From NCBI GenBank assembly GCA_030490835.1, contig CM059977.1, forward strand, positions 16,969,335-17,033,334: a stretch of DNA of 64,000 bases. Reading direction: 5' to 3'. The notes beneath the pieces were generated by a model. The model was not told where the DNA came from. It ran no database searches and worked only from the letters and a program-made list of their open reading frames with translations. This DNA comes from Annona cherimola. Taxonomy: Eukaryota > Streptophyta > Magnoliopsida > Magnoliales > Annonaceae. The position numbers and the translations under genes are program-made. This document shows positions 26,411-38,573 of the stretch, in pieces. How positions within the stretch are numbered: the first letter of the stretch is position 1; each line of letters begins with the position of its first letter.

Positions 26411-27401
26411 TTTTTTAAGTTTTTTTTCATGGACAAGTAAAGTTTGGTACATTAAATTTATAATGTCACTATAGTTAAAAATAAAAAATAAATACTTAAA
26501 AAATCTAAAAATAGTAAAACTTGATTTACAAATTTAATATACTTAACTTTCCTCGTACATTTTAAAAAATATGTTTTTGGACCTGGTGGCTGTAAAAGAT
26601 ACGGCCTCTTATTATTTAGGGTATGTTGGTTGCGGTAAATATATAAAAAGGGGCGATGAGGTGCTACCGGCTGCAACCAGTAGTGATATAACATTTATTT
26701 ATTTATGTTTTAAAAAAAGGTAGTGATATTACAAACCATAAGTATGTATTGCCGTATCGATATTTACTTGAAAGGTCTCTACTAGATGTGACCCATCCCA
26801 AGACCTGGTCACTTGCCTTCATCTTTTATAGGCAACTTGGCTTGGCTGCTTATTTGCAGCAATTAAAATTGCTGGTTGACCCATTAGCCATTTATTAGCC
26901 TTCAGACGTTGGAGTGTCGGCCTGAGGTATTGACTTGCTGCGCAAAGCAGGCGTTTACTTCTAAAAAGTTTGTTGAGCTAATCCAATTTAGCACCCTCCT
27001 AGCCGCAACGAAGGTCGGCCAACTGCATTCCAGTGGCCTCATCCACTTCTATTTGCCTACTGCTTCCATCCAAATTTTCCCAATTGTGGCCCCAAAGCAG
27101 CTAATTATTTTCAACATTAAATTCTTATATATATTCCATAAGTTATTAAACTTTAAATGGTAATATTTGGACGGTTCGGATTTTATAAACGAACATGAAA
27201 ATTACAGATATCGTGTGAATGTGTATGATATTTTGTGGTGCATCAGAGTACGTCGTCTATAAGATGGCGAATGCATCCACGCTTTAACAAAATGCTGCAT
27301 TCGCGTCTTCACTCTTGGTCTACTCTACGTCTCTACCCATGTGTGATGAGTCTGAATTTTTTTCTTTTAAAAATACCTTATCTCATTCCATCGAAAAAAA
27401 A
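25581..27401. other. Intergenic, with a TA microsatellite and partial foldback
   Basis: No gene is supported. A G+C-rich patch at about 25740-26030 has only short unrecognised frames. A (TA)n run lies at 26377-26409. It is followed to about 26630 by one arm of the foldback family (words ACTTAAAAAATCTAAAAATAG, GTAAAACTTGATTTA, and GGCTGTAAAAGATACGGCC, which resembles the end of the 29964-30345 element). A region near 26905-27160 shows only an unrecognised 84-aa frame. Confidence 0.45.
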
Positions 27402-27780
27402 AATGATACGGTTAGCCCGTAAATACTTTACTTAGCACATCTTAAAAATCTTATTTAAAATATTTTTTTTCGTACACTTATTTATCTAAGTGTATTTAAT
27501 ATATAAATCAAGTTTTACCATTTTTAAATATGTATATATATATATTTTTTTTAATATTTTTAAAAATAAGAGTATTTTAAATACATATATACATATAGAC
27601 GTTTAAAAATCTCAAAAAATAAATAAACATATTCAAAATGGTAAAATTTAGTATATATGTTAGATACACTTAGATAAATAAGTGCACGAAGAAAAAAGTA
27701 AAAAAAAAATTTGTTGTAAATAGGTTTTTTAAAGTAAGCTAAGTGGAACATTTACTTAGTCCAGACTAACAGGATTACAT
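27402..27780. repeat. Second copy of the CTAAGCAAATGT foldback MITE
   Basis: The left end (ATGATACGGTTAGCCCG) pairs with the complement of the right end (AGACTAACAGGATTACAT). The inner arms carry TTATTTATCTAAGTGTATTT and the complementary ACACTTAGATAAATAAG. It is more diverged than the copy at 24918-25303, and its two minus-strand frames are chance. Confidence 0.65.
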
Positions 27781-29566
27781 CCTAAAAAATACTTTATCTC
27801 ATCCCTAATCACTTTTCTTGTTTTCCATATAATTTTTCTCATTTCACATATAACTCCATTTACGTGAATACCTCCATTCTCAGAGGACGTTGAGTAAGAA
27901 ATTGTTCAAACTTCTCATAAATAATGATAATAATAATAATAATAAATAATACTGTCTCATCCCATTCTCTCGCGAACAAGAATGAAATAATGGCTGGACG
28001 CGTTTATCTTCGTCAGACATTAAAATCCAGATAGCCCAATCGTCGCAAAAACCACTCTTAAAATGGGGCCACGAACATTTTTCCCTGATTCAGAATTTCA
28101 GACTACGTTGGACCGTACTGTCATTTATGATCCATTAATCCGCAATTCAGGAATGGTTGAAAAGATGTGGTTGTGGCATCCATCTTACTTCCCTGGTTTA
28201 TTCGGAAGCAAGATACAGACAAGGAGTAGTCGACAGCTAATTTACGTAGGCATGAGCCAAAAGTCGTTCATGAGATATTTATATATGCGACTGATTTATT
28301 CAAGGCCCCACCCTGATTTTTTTTTATTAATCATCATCATTTTAATATGAAACTTAAGTGGGCAATCAAAGTGAGAGAGTGAGTTTGATAATTAAGATCA
28401 TATCTACCTAAACGTTTAATATTAATGAAGTTTTGGATACTAGTCAAGCAAATAAAAGCCAAACATGATGAGTGAATTTTGATTCACCTTGCACATGCGA
28501 TGTATCGATTGACAGTGATTCTATGGAAACGGTTTTGCCTTTTAACAAAAGTGAAAATATACCTGGTTTATCCACCACAAAGGTAATTTTGTTAAATTTA
28601 GACCGCCCAACATATGGAGTGGGATGGATGCAATCAAACAGGGTTGTTTTGTGCTAAGAGTGAAAAAGTTATATAAAAATTTTAAAAATTATGAGAAATA
28701 AAAAAGATAGGCATTTATTTTTTGAAAGTGTTTTTAGTAATGAAGAATTTATTAATCTCATCTTTATCTCGTCCCATCTCATCCCATTTGTTAACGGACT
28801 TATATTTAGTTAGAAAATTAAAATAATTGTCATAAACAATCATAATATATAGTTAACATAATTTAACAATACACATGAACCCAGTAAAACTGTATATATA
28901 TAGAGAGCGAGAGAAATAATGCACTTAGCTTTAGCGCATCCAGTGCATTATAAGATTTATTTTTATTTTAAAAAAATATTTTAATATATTTATGTGGGCC
29001 CAAGTATGAATGTCCCTTATATATAATTATTAAATATTTTTATTGTTTTTAATATTTTATTTTAAATTTTAAAAATTAAAAAAATAAAGCATTTCTTATG
29101 TGCTGGAGCTGTCCAGCACAATCTCAATCTCAATCTCAATCCGGGGCACTCCAAATCCGCGTCCATATATATCGAAATTATTTTCATCTGCAATACATAA
29201 AACATCATTTTAATAATAATAAAAAAGTGGTTTAGATTTCACAATATTACGAGAGTACGTATGCTGCCCTTTAATAAATTATTGATACGTAGGGAATCAT
29301 CTGTAACCAAGACGTTTGCAACTTGCTTAATTTCAATGGGGCTAAATAATCAACTACCACGTGCCTTGTATACGCGATTCATCAGCACTGAAATTGATTG
29401 ATTTAAACGTGGACACATATTTATTAAAGATTGCACAGCCTCAGATTGAGACATTCGACCATGCATTTTAATGGGTCTTGCTGGCAATTGGTCTGCGGGC
29501 CGGACTCTATCCCAACCTCAATTCCATTTATAAACCTTCAATTATATATATATATATATATATATA
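27781..29566. other. Intergenic region, no supported gene
   Basis: A 95-aa frame at 28063-28350 and a 61-aa frame at 28472-28657 have no recognisable motifs. The sequence near 28975-29125 contains short inverted arms and looks like a decayed MITE. A TA microsatellite at about 29543-29566 borders the MITE that follows. Confidence 0.45.
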
Positions 29567-29933
29567 GGGAAATGATCCAGTGCATGCGACTGCACCGTGC
29601 AGTCCATGCACTGTGGGCCCCACCTGATCATTTTCCATAAATCCACCCCACCCATTGTATTTAGAATTGTTCACTTTATTACCATACCAATTTTCATCCA
29701 AATCCAACATGTGTGTAGTCTCCATCTTAAAATGGTGCAAAATCAATAATAAAATAGTTTAATGTAAATATCAAGTTTAAAGTGGTTTTTTCAACATCTA
29801 AACCGTCTAAAGTATGATTTATATATGGATAAATGAGTGTATAAAGTTTCATTACAATCTAATATGTGTGGGGTCCATTTTACAGCGGACTGCACCGTAA
29901 TTACGGTGCAGTCAGACTGCACAGGATCGGTTC

Positions 29934-29935
<2 letters not shown>
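29567..29935. repeat. MITE inserted in a TA microsatellite (copy A)
   Basis: The ends are inverted repeats: GGGAAATGATCCAGTGCA on the left and TGCACAGGATCGGTTCCC on the right, with inner GACTGCACCG words. The interior contains CATTGTATTTAGAATTGTTC, CCATACCAATTTTCATCC and TTTTTTCAACATCTAAACCG, shared with all members of the cluster to 37195. Both flanks are runs of TA, so the element lies precisely within a microsatellite. No coding capacity. Confidence 0.75.
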
Positions 29936-29963
<28 letters not shown>

Positions 29964-29964
<1 letters not shown>

Positions 29965-30345
29965 GCCGACTGATCTTTTACGGCTGGACGCACAGCCTGC
30001 TCCGTGCGTCCGGCCCAAAAGACCTAATTTTTTTATTTTTTTCATTTTTTATGGGTAAGTAATTTAGGTGTATTAAATTTATAAACCAAGTTTTACCATT
30101 TTTGAATTTTTAAAGTATTTTTTATTTTTAAACACAGTGGCATTTTCGTAATTTTCTGAGCTCCAAAAATTACGAAAATGCCACCGTGTTTAAAAGTCCA
30201 AAAAAATACTTAAAAAATCCAAAAATGGTAAAACTTGGTTTATAAATTTAATACACCTAAATTATTTACCCATAAAAAATGAAAAAAATAAAAAAATTAG
30301 GTCTTTTGGGCCGGACGCACGGCCGTAAAAGATCACGGCTCATTC
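29964..30345. repeat. Foldback element with GCGTCCGGCCCAAAAG arms
   Basis: This is a near-perfect palindrome of about 380 bp. The left arm contains GATCTTTTACGGC, GTGCGTCCGGCCCAAAAGAC and GGTAAGTAATTTAGGTGTAT; the right arm contains the complements. The left arm carries an extra 19-bp insert after GATCTTTTACGGC. The centre holds AGTGGCATTTTCGTAATTTT and its complement. The same central words occur in the 38155-38564 element. TA runs flank both sides. Confidence 0.75.
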
Positions 30346-30361
30346 ATATATATATATATAT

Positions 30362-32806
30362 GAGGAGTAATCAAGTGCAAATTACGGTGCAGTGGCGCTT
30401 AAATGGGCCCCACATGATGATTAAATTATAATCTATTCCACCAATTGTATTTAGAATAATGTATTCTATTACCATATCAATTTTCATCTCAATCGGATGT
30501 GTATGAACCTCATCTGAAAATGATACAAATTCAACGTAATAAAATAATTTGATATAAATAACAACTTTAAAGTGATTTTTTCAACATCTAAACCATCTAA
30601 AGTATGATTTATATATGGGGCCCATTTTTGGGGCAACTGCACCGCTGTTTCAGTGCAGTGACGATGCACCTGAACAGCCTTAAATACATATGTGTACATA
30701 AAAGTGTCCCCATGTAACCCCTTTAAAATCTATGATTTTGATCTTTGATGGAAAATCTAATTCATTCATTGTATTTAACATCATTCATTTATCTAAAAAA
30801 TCGAGTTTCATCCCAATCAAGTATGTTTATACGTTACATTTGTTAGAAAATGTATATATTCATGTGTAAATTATGAAAAATGCTAAAATATCAATTTTAA
30901 AGTAGTATTTTCGACATCTAAACCGTCCAAAATATCATTTCTATGTGAATAAATAATTCTATAAAGTATTATTACATTCTAATACATGTATAAAAAAAAT
31001 CTAAGCATTTTTCATAATTTACACATTAATATATATTTTTAAAACAAATGTGGCCTTTAGAAATACTTGATTGGGATGAAACTTAGTCTCCTAGATAAAC
31101 AAATGATGTTAAATACAATGAATGGATTGAATTTTTTTTATTAAGAATCAAAATCTTAGATTTTGAAGAGGTTACATGGGTCAACTCCTACGCAACTCGA
31201 TTACATAGAAGCGGGACCGTGTATATTGATCCTTGATGGAAAATTCAATCCATTCATTGTATTTAACACCATTTTTCTTGCTAAAAGCTCAAGTTTCATA
31301 TAAATCAAATATGTACAAGGGCCACATTTGCTTAAAAATATGTATATTCATGTGTAAATTATGAAAAATATTTAGATCCATTCACACATGTATTAAAATG
31401 GAATAATACATTATAAGATCATTTATCTACGTATTATTGATATTTTAGATGGTTTAGATTTAAAAAACTACTTTAAAGTTGATATTTTAATAGTAAACTA
31501 GTTTATTATGTTGATTTTACACTTTTATAGATGAGACCCATATAAAGTGAAATTTAAAAAATAAAAGTGTTTTCAAGATACTAGAAATGATGTTAAACAC
31601 AATGGATGGAGTGAATTTTCCATCAAACATTAAGATTTTAAAAATCGAAGGAGTTACATAGAAAGAGGGTTTCATAAAAGCGGGACCAATATATATAGGA
31701 GCTTTTCCGGTGCAATGGTATTGCACCGGAACAGCGGTACATTTGCCTAAAAATAAGCCTTACACATATTAAAATATAACGAAATTTTATGTAATCATTT
31801 ATCTATATATAAATTTTATAGCAAATAGTTTACATGTTGAAAAATAATTTTAAAGTTGTTGTTTACATCAAACTTACGTTGAATGTATACTATTTTCAGA
31901 TGAGGTCCATAAGCATATTAGGTCAGGATAAAAATTGATATAGTAATAGAATATATTATTGTAAATACAATAAGTAGAGTAGATTATAATTTTATCATCG
32001 TGTGGGGCTCATTTTGATGTCACTTAACCCGAATATTTTTCTATACATATAGAGAGAGAGGAGTATTCAAAAGTGGCGCTAAAACGGGCCTCACATGATG
32101 ATAAAATTATAATCTACTCCACCCATTATATTTAGAATAATGTATTCTATTACCATATCAATTTTTATCCCAATCCGATATGTGTATAGACCTATTTGAA
32201 AATGGTACAAATTCAATGTAATAAAATAGTTTGATGAAAACAACAACTTTAAAGTTGTTTTTTCAACATGCAAACCATTTGCTATAGAATTCATACATAG
32301 ATAAATGATTGTATAAATTTTCATTGTATTCTAATATGTCTGGGGCTAAAAAATGAGCAAATGTATCGCTGTCCCAATGCAGTGGCGTTGTATCGGAACA
32401 ACTCTTATATATATAGATTTTAATCTAGTGCAGACGGACTGCACGGTAATTGTCGTGCAGTCTGTTGTAAATGAGCTTCATTTAATCATGAAATCAACAT
32501 ATATCGCTCCCATTGTATTTAGAATTATTCACTTTATTAGCATACCAATTTTCATCTCAATCCAACATGTGTATGTGCCTCATCTTAAAATAGTATAAAA
32601 TAAAAGTAATAAAATAGTTTAGTGCAAATATCAATTTTAAAGTGATATTTTCAACATCGAAATCGTCTAAAATATGATTTTTATATGGATAAATAATTGT
32701 ATAAAATATTATTACATTTTAATACACGTGGAGCCCATTTTGTAGTGGATTATGGTGCAGTCCGTCTGCACTAGATCATATCTTTATATATATATATATA
32801 TATATA
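30362..32806. repeat. Cluster of tandem and nested MITEs of two families
   Basis: At least six elements abut here. Copies related to 29567-29935 lie at about 30362-30690, 31697-32040 (inverted), 32056-32405 and 32416-32783. Their ends carry GGTGCAGTGGCG, TTGCACCGGAACAG or CAGACGGACTGCAC words, and TA runs border several. Two longer foldbacks of another family lie at about 30715-31190 and 31205-31690. Their arms pair GGAAAATCTAATTCATTCAT and ATCCCAATCAAGTATG with complements, and the second carries GCGGGACC near both ends. All are non-coding, and boundaries are approximate. Confidence 0.65.
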
Positions 32807-34984
32807 ATTCTCCGAATAGAATTTTGGAGTGTTTTGGAATAACGAATTCCATGTGTAATTAATTTCGGTTGATTAGAATTTACCTAATATTAAAGGTGAA
32901 AATTGAGTCAAATTGACCCATGGCTCCCCTTACCCTTTACTAATTTTATACTAGGTTGGATTAGTGCTTTCATGCCTGAAGCGGGATGGATCGAAAAATC
33001 CGACTTAAGTGTTGGTTTGGGAACATATAACAGGGAACAAATTTGGAGCCTAGTTGTATGCTTGGGTGCATAAATCTATTTTTTTTGAAATTTTTTTTAT
33101 AAAACTATTAATCTAGGTGTATTTAACATCTTATAAATTTTTACCAATTTTGGAGTATTTTAGATATTTATCTTTTATTTTTGAAGATCGGTGGTATTTT
33201 AGTAATTTTAAATTACCTAAAATGTCACTGATTTTCAAAACTAAAAAATAAATATATAAAATACTCCAAAAATGGTAAAAATTTATACACATATTAAATA
33301 CATATAAATTAACAATCTCGTAAAGAAATTTTCAAAAAAAAATAAAAAAATGAGTGTATGCACCAGGGAGAGAGCACACGAACAGTTCCCAAAAAATTTC
33401 ACTTCTTTTCGCATTTCTTTGAAGACCCGTTTGCATTGCTTATTTTGGGTAGAAAGTGTTTGGCGAAGCTTATCTATAAGTTTGAAGAATTTGCGTTAAA
33501 AAGTCCTTTAAAAAAAAGAGAAAAATTTTAAGCTACAAATCAACATTTTTTGGATAACATGAACCCTACTGTGGGGCTAAACAGACGCTTAATATGATTT
33601 GATATTTTAACTACAATCTTGCTTTGTCTATTATTGTCTCTATATTTCAATTATTTTTCACTTCTTTTTATATAAATAAAATATTTTTTAAGCTTTATTT
33701 CCTTTACTCCCAATTATTATCCATATCACATTATATCAGTATTTATTGGTGTTAAGGGATCAGGTTGGACGAGTTAAAGTCTAATCTTATTCCTAACCCA
33801 TAAGGAAATTTCAACTCTAATTTATTTATTAACTCATTTAAAAATTTTCAACTTTTATCCATTTACAACCTATTTACTAAATGAGTTGGTAAGTTGTTAA
33901 AGGGTTGTGTAAGATCAAAACTTTAAATTAGACTTGAATTTTCAACTCAAATTGTAAATTTAAGACCAAATCAAACTTAATCGAATTTCTAAAACATAAG
34001 TGTAGAGTTGAGTCTACCCTCTTCCAATTTGGTGTAATAAGATAAGATTTTTAAATATGCTGGGTTCACCCGGACCTTGTATGATCCGAAACCTTGTCTG
34101 GAATTTAAAACTGAAAGTTTCTGTAAAAAAGAACATAGATTTAGAAAATTATACATTGGAACAAAATTGTGTTTTCATAGTCTACCGTCTACGGTGTCGT
34201 TGGAATAAAAGTATCCGTTCTTAATCTCCATTTGAAGCTTTGATAAATACCATTTAGGAGCTAATTGGTGGAATGGTTAAGGTGGAAATAAAATTAAATG
34301 GAAAGAAAATTGATGTCACTAATATAAAAATGAAGTTAAGTTAGAATAAATAAAAAATAATGATTAAAATATATAATCATGAAAAGTAAATTTTATGGTA
34401 AATAATTAACTTTAAACTCATTTAGTAATCTGCTTCTTCAAAATTTCCAGTCCCGACCCAACTTAAAGTATTATTATTTACTTTGGGGATTAGTTTCGGA
34501 CATGACCACACATTTATGAAAGTGACAAATATGTTAACCCATTTTTACCATGTATCCAAATTATTATGACAATACGTTAGTTTTTGCGGGTTTGATTTTA
34601 TCAATACGTCCTTGCTTAAAACCTAAATTTATCTTCCCTTGTTTCATATAAAAAATGATTTTTACTACACGTCCACATGGTGAAATCTTATAAATGTCCT
34701 ATAATAAACTAGAATAGACTAAAGCACCTCAAATGAAAGACATTGCTCTCATCTGGGAGATGAAGCTCCCATTACACCCACATGGATTCGAACACTAACC
34801 AATTGAGAAACATCCCATGTCCTGTACCAACTGTTAATTAAAAAATATTTTGGTAGTAAAAACACATGGGCGAACTAACGAGATTATTACATTGAGAAAT
34901 ATGGTGAAAATATGTAGTCGTAGTAATCATTTTTTTATAGATATGATCATATTTACAAACATGGTAAAACCCTCTTTTTGATAT
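32807..34984. other. Intergenic region with a foldback element
   Basis: No gene is supported. A foldback at about 33060-33375 has arms GTGCATAAATCTATTTTTTT / AAAAAAATGAGTGTATGCAC and shares the interior words ATCTAGGTGTATTTAACAT and AAATTACCTAAAATG with the foldbacks at 24918 and 38155. Sequence at 33770-34020 repeats the ACTCATTTAA-type words seen near 7010-7160. A stretch at about 34746-34815 carries GGATTCGAAC, a B-box-like word, and may be a tRNA-derived SINE remnant. Confidence 0.4.
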
Positions 34985-35700
34985 AAAGGGGTATGTATAT
35001 TTACTCAGCAAAATCTACATCCATCTCGACCACGCCATACATAAAATAGAACTATGTGCTGCAAAGTTTGCAATGTGATGTGTACACTAGTTGCCTGTTT
35101 TGAGGACATGTAGGGACTTGACAGATAGGATCACTGATGCTTCATTTCTGATTGCTTGAGTTAGAATGCCCACAATAGATAAAATCAGACATTCATCATT
35201 TAAAAGGCCAGTTAGAACTAAAGAGTCAATCTCCATCTCCAAAATGTTATATGTTTAGTTTCACTCCCCATCTAATGCCAAAAAGGATTGTCATTGCTTC
35301 CGTGTTTAATGAATCCACTTTTCCCTCCAATTTCCAACTTTTGGCTGCTAGAAACTTACCATTCGAGTCTCTCAAAATTGCCCCAAATCCTATACAGTTG
35401 CCTTTTAGATTTCTTTGGCCATCCACAGTTATTTTGAGGCTACTTGGTTTTGATTTTTCCTCAGTTTTAACCCTCTATCCATGATGCTTATACCCCTTAA
35501 AGTGTTTGCTATTGTGCAATTATCACAACAATATGCATTTCCTAGAGTCCATATAGGCATATCTGCGATGAATTGTTTTCTAACTAGTGCCGTCTTCTCT
35601 TCGGAACACAAATAGGCGTTGTTTGTTCTTTCTTTTCTTCTTGCAAAACTAACACTTTTGATCCACAGCAATATCCCTTATCTTTCTTGGTGGTGCCTCT
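34985..35700 (-). mobile_element. L1-type LINE 3' fragment with RNase H domain
   Basis: On the minus strand this translates to the C-terminal RNase H domain of plant L1 LINEs: ITVDG, GFGAILRDSNGKFLAAKSW, LEGKVDSLNTEAMTILFGIR (about 35420-35255). A frame-broken tail follows with VKSLHVLKTGN and ANFAAHS (to about 35060). The 3' end has the CCTTTATATCAAAAA type terminus of these elements. The RT part is missing, so it is a 5'-truncated dead copy. The RNase H resembles that of the larger L1 in the subtilase intron. Confidence 0.7.
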
Positions 35701-35717
35701 CAAATATGGTTAAATTT

Positions 35718-36195
35718 AGAATTTTTCCCAAATGTACCCACTACGTTTAACCTTAATCCCAAATATACTCATTATGTTTCAAAAATCTCAAATATACCCA
35801 CTACGTTTGCATGTAATCTCAAAAATGCTCACTCTATTATAGACATTAATAAACACTGTTAGTTCATTTGTGAAATTATCAATATGCCTACCAAATTTAA
35901 GGTTTGATTCAAAATTTTGAATATTATAATTCACCATTACCCTAATTGCACAAGAGTTTTAAATATGGATAGCTCTAATTTTATTTTTATTTTATTTTAT
36001 TTAATCTTTTATTATTTTATACAAGAGGTATTTTTGGCATTTAGGAATATAGAACCAACGTTTAAATGAATGACCGTTAACTTACTTAACGGCCTTTAAT
36101 GAAGTGAGCATTTTTGTGAATATATGCAAACATAGTGGGTATATCTAGGATTAGGATCAAACGCGGTGGAAATATTTGGAAAAAATCCTAAAACT
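35718..36195. repeat. Foldback MITE, CCCAAATGTACCCACTA-type
   Basis: The left arm (TTTTTCCCAAATGTACCCAC, CTTAATCCCAAATATACTC) pairs with the right arm (GAGTATATCTAGGATTAGG-like words and AAATATTTGGAAAAAATCC) in inverse orientation. A related foldback lies at about 59709-60187 in intron 1 of the subtilase gene (ATTCCAAATCTACCCA / TGGGTTTATTTGAAATTAAT). More distant relatives lie within the duplicated 43.6-45.4 kb region. Non-coding. Confidence 0.6.
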
Positions 36196-36559
36196 TATAA
36201 TCATATATATTTGTAATTAACCTTTATTTTGATAAATTTGTGGTATTGACATAACCAAAAAATTAAGGGACATCACCCCACTTGAGTTGTGAAAGAGCTA
36301 GCTAATCAAGCTCTATTGCATGAAATTGTCCTAATTTAATTTTTTTTAATTTTTTGATTTCTTATATTATAACTCGATTCAACCCAAATACATAATTTTT
36401 TTAAATTTTTGCTCAGGGAATAACTTCGACTGTATAACCAACAATGTATCAACAAGAGGCATCATTCCTAAAATAAGAGACAAGCTTCGCTAAACGGGAC
36501 TCAAAGTCAAATCTCCAGCACGCATGATAGGGACTACTTCGCGAGCTCTGCTTGTCTCC

Positions 36560-37195
36560 TTTATAATCTATTCTACTTATTGTATTGAGAATTATGTATT
36601 TTATTACCGTACCAATTTTCATCCCAATTGAATATGTGTATGGACCCCTTTTGAAAATGATATAAATTCAACGTAATAAAATAGTTTGAAACAAATAACA
36701 ATTTTAAAATTATTTTTTCAACATGTAAACCATTTGTTATGAAATTTATATATGAATAAATAATTGTATAAAATATCAATACATTTAAGTACATGTGTAG
36801 CCCATTTTAGGCTAAATGTACCAATAATTATGGTACAACTTCATTGCACATGAAAGGTTCTCATATATATTACAGTGCATTTGGCTCAAAATGGGCCCAA
36901 TATGTACTATATGATACTTTATAGAATCATTTATCCATATGTAAATTATATAGGAAATAGTTTACATGTTGAAAAACAGCTTTAAAGTTGTTATTTACAT
37001 TGAATTATTTTATTATATTAATTTTGTACCATTTTTTAGATGGGGCGTATACATATATCCAATCGAGATAAAAACTAATATGCTAATGAAAAAATAATTC
37101 TAAGTACAATGAACGAAGTAAATATACATTTTATGATTATTTGGAGCCAGATGCAAATACACCATAAGTTAGTTACATGCACTGCAATATTTCAC
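36560..37195. repeat. Two further MITE copies in opposite orientation
   Basis: The first copy (about 36560-36858) carries TAATCTATTCTACTTATTGT, CCGTACCAATTTTCATCCCA and the shared CAACATGTAAACCATTTG word. The second (about 36870-37195) carries the complements (GTTTACATGTTGAAAAACAG, GATTATTTGGAGCC). They are members of the family spread over 29567-32783 and form a head-to-head pair. Non-coding. Confidence 0.6.
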
Positions 37196-38145
37196 TCTCT
37201 ATATAATTTTTAGTCTTCATCCTTCATGACGCCCGTTAGAGTTTGTGACACTTGGCATCTCGATATATATATATATTTTTCTGATAGATATTTTCTTTCA
37301 TATACCAATTTGGAAGAAAAGAAATGGATGGAGTGTAAGCCATCCCAATCAGAATCTTCAAATGGCAAAAGCTGGCGCGTTGCTTTACAGAATAGATAGT
37401 TTTTGACTTTGATTGCAACGACTGCCGACTTTTGTTCCTTGGTTTGGTTCAAGTGGGCAAGCTACCCTTTCTAATCAGCCGGATACGTTAGAAAAAGATT
37501 GCAGTTAGCAAATTCATTCTCCTTGCCCCATTCATTGCCTACTAAGCATTAATAAAGAAAAAACTAAACCCAAAACCGCTAATTAGATAATAATTCTTTG
37601 GGAAAATTAAGGTGGGTTTGTCCATGGGCGGAAAATATAAATTCATTTTTTCATCCCTCTATTTTAATCTCACAATTAACTTTCTTTAACTCAAAACAGT
37701 CACATTTTTTATTTTTCTATTTAGATTAAGGAAATTACGCTACTTATATAGACGAGAGATTTGAAACCGGGTTAACTAGCTTAATGGCCCTATGGCAAAT
37801 GGTCATATTTTTTAATATCACTATTTATACTTTTTCAAAAAAGATTATTATATTGTGTATTTTTTTTATGTTTCATATATTATATTTCATGAATTAGTAC
37901 ATTACTTGTATAATATAGGGGACGGTTGGAGAGGTGGAATTTCGTGGGATGGTGTGATATGATAGAAAATAAAAAGGGAGAAGAGTTTGAAAAATATGTG
38001 ATCGATAGGAAATTATAAGAGCAGAGTTGTAATAAATAAGTTCGATGGAAGTAGCTGGTAGAAAATATAATTAAAAGATAAAGATAAAAATAAAAAAAAA
38101 TAAGAAGATTGATGAAGTTAATAACCGTCAAAAACCTGCTCCCAC
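37196..38145. other. Intergenic region, no supported gene
   Basis: Only short A+T-rich frames of 60-83 aa are present, and none is recognised. Confidence 0.4.
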
Positions 38146-38573
38146 CGTTTCAAAGGAGCGCAATTCAGTGTACCCGGGTGCATTCAGCCTCAACGCACCC
38201 GGGTGCACTGCACCTATTTTTTTTTATTTTTTTTCGAAAATTTTTTCATGAAGCTATTAATATAGGTTTATTTAACATATGTATCAATTTTTACTATTTT
38301 TGTAGATTTTTAGATATTTTTTTAGATTTTTTAAAATCAGTGGCATTTTTCGTAATTTTAAATTACCGAAAATGCCACTTATTTTTAAAAATCTAAAAAA
38401 AATATCTAAAAATCTCCAAAAATAGTAAAAATTGATACATATGTTAAATAAACCTAGATTAACCATTTTGTACAAAAATTTTCAAAAAAAAATAAAAATA
38501 AATAGGTGCAGTGCACCCGGGTGCGTTGAGGCTGAATGCACCCGGGTGCACTGAATTGGGCTCCCGTTTCAAA
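38146..38573. mobile_element. Mutator-type foldback element with 9-bp target duplication
   Basis: The element (38155-38564, 410 bp) is flanked by an exact direct repeat CGTTTCAAA (38146-38154 and 38565-38573). Its ends are GGAGC and GCTCC, and the arms are inverted nearly along their whole length. Each arm contains two copies of a palindromic word ACCCGGGTGCA separated by TTCAGCCTCAACGC. The centre has AGTGGCATTTTTCGTAATTT and its complement. A 9-bp duplication is the hallmark of Mutator-like elements. There is no transposase, so it is non-autonomous. High arm identity and an exact target duplication suggest a recent insertion. Confidence 0.82.

Noticed and set aside
28063..28350. 95-aa frame with a plausible-looking N-terminal half
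   Set aside because: I recognise no family. The C-terminus runs into A+T-rich sequence, and there is no supporting gene structure.
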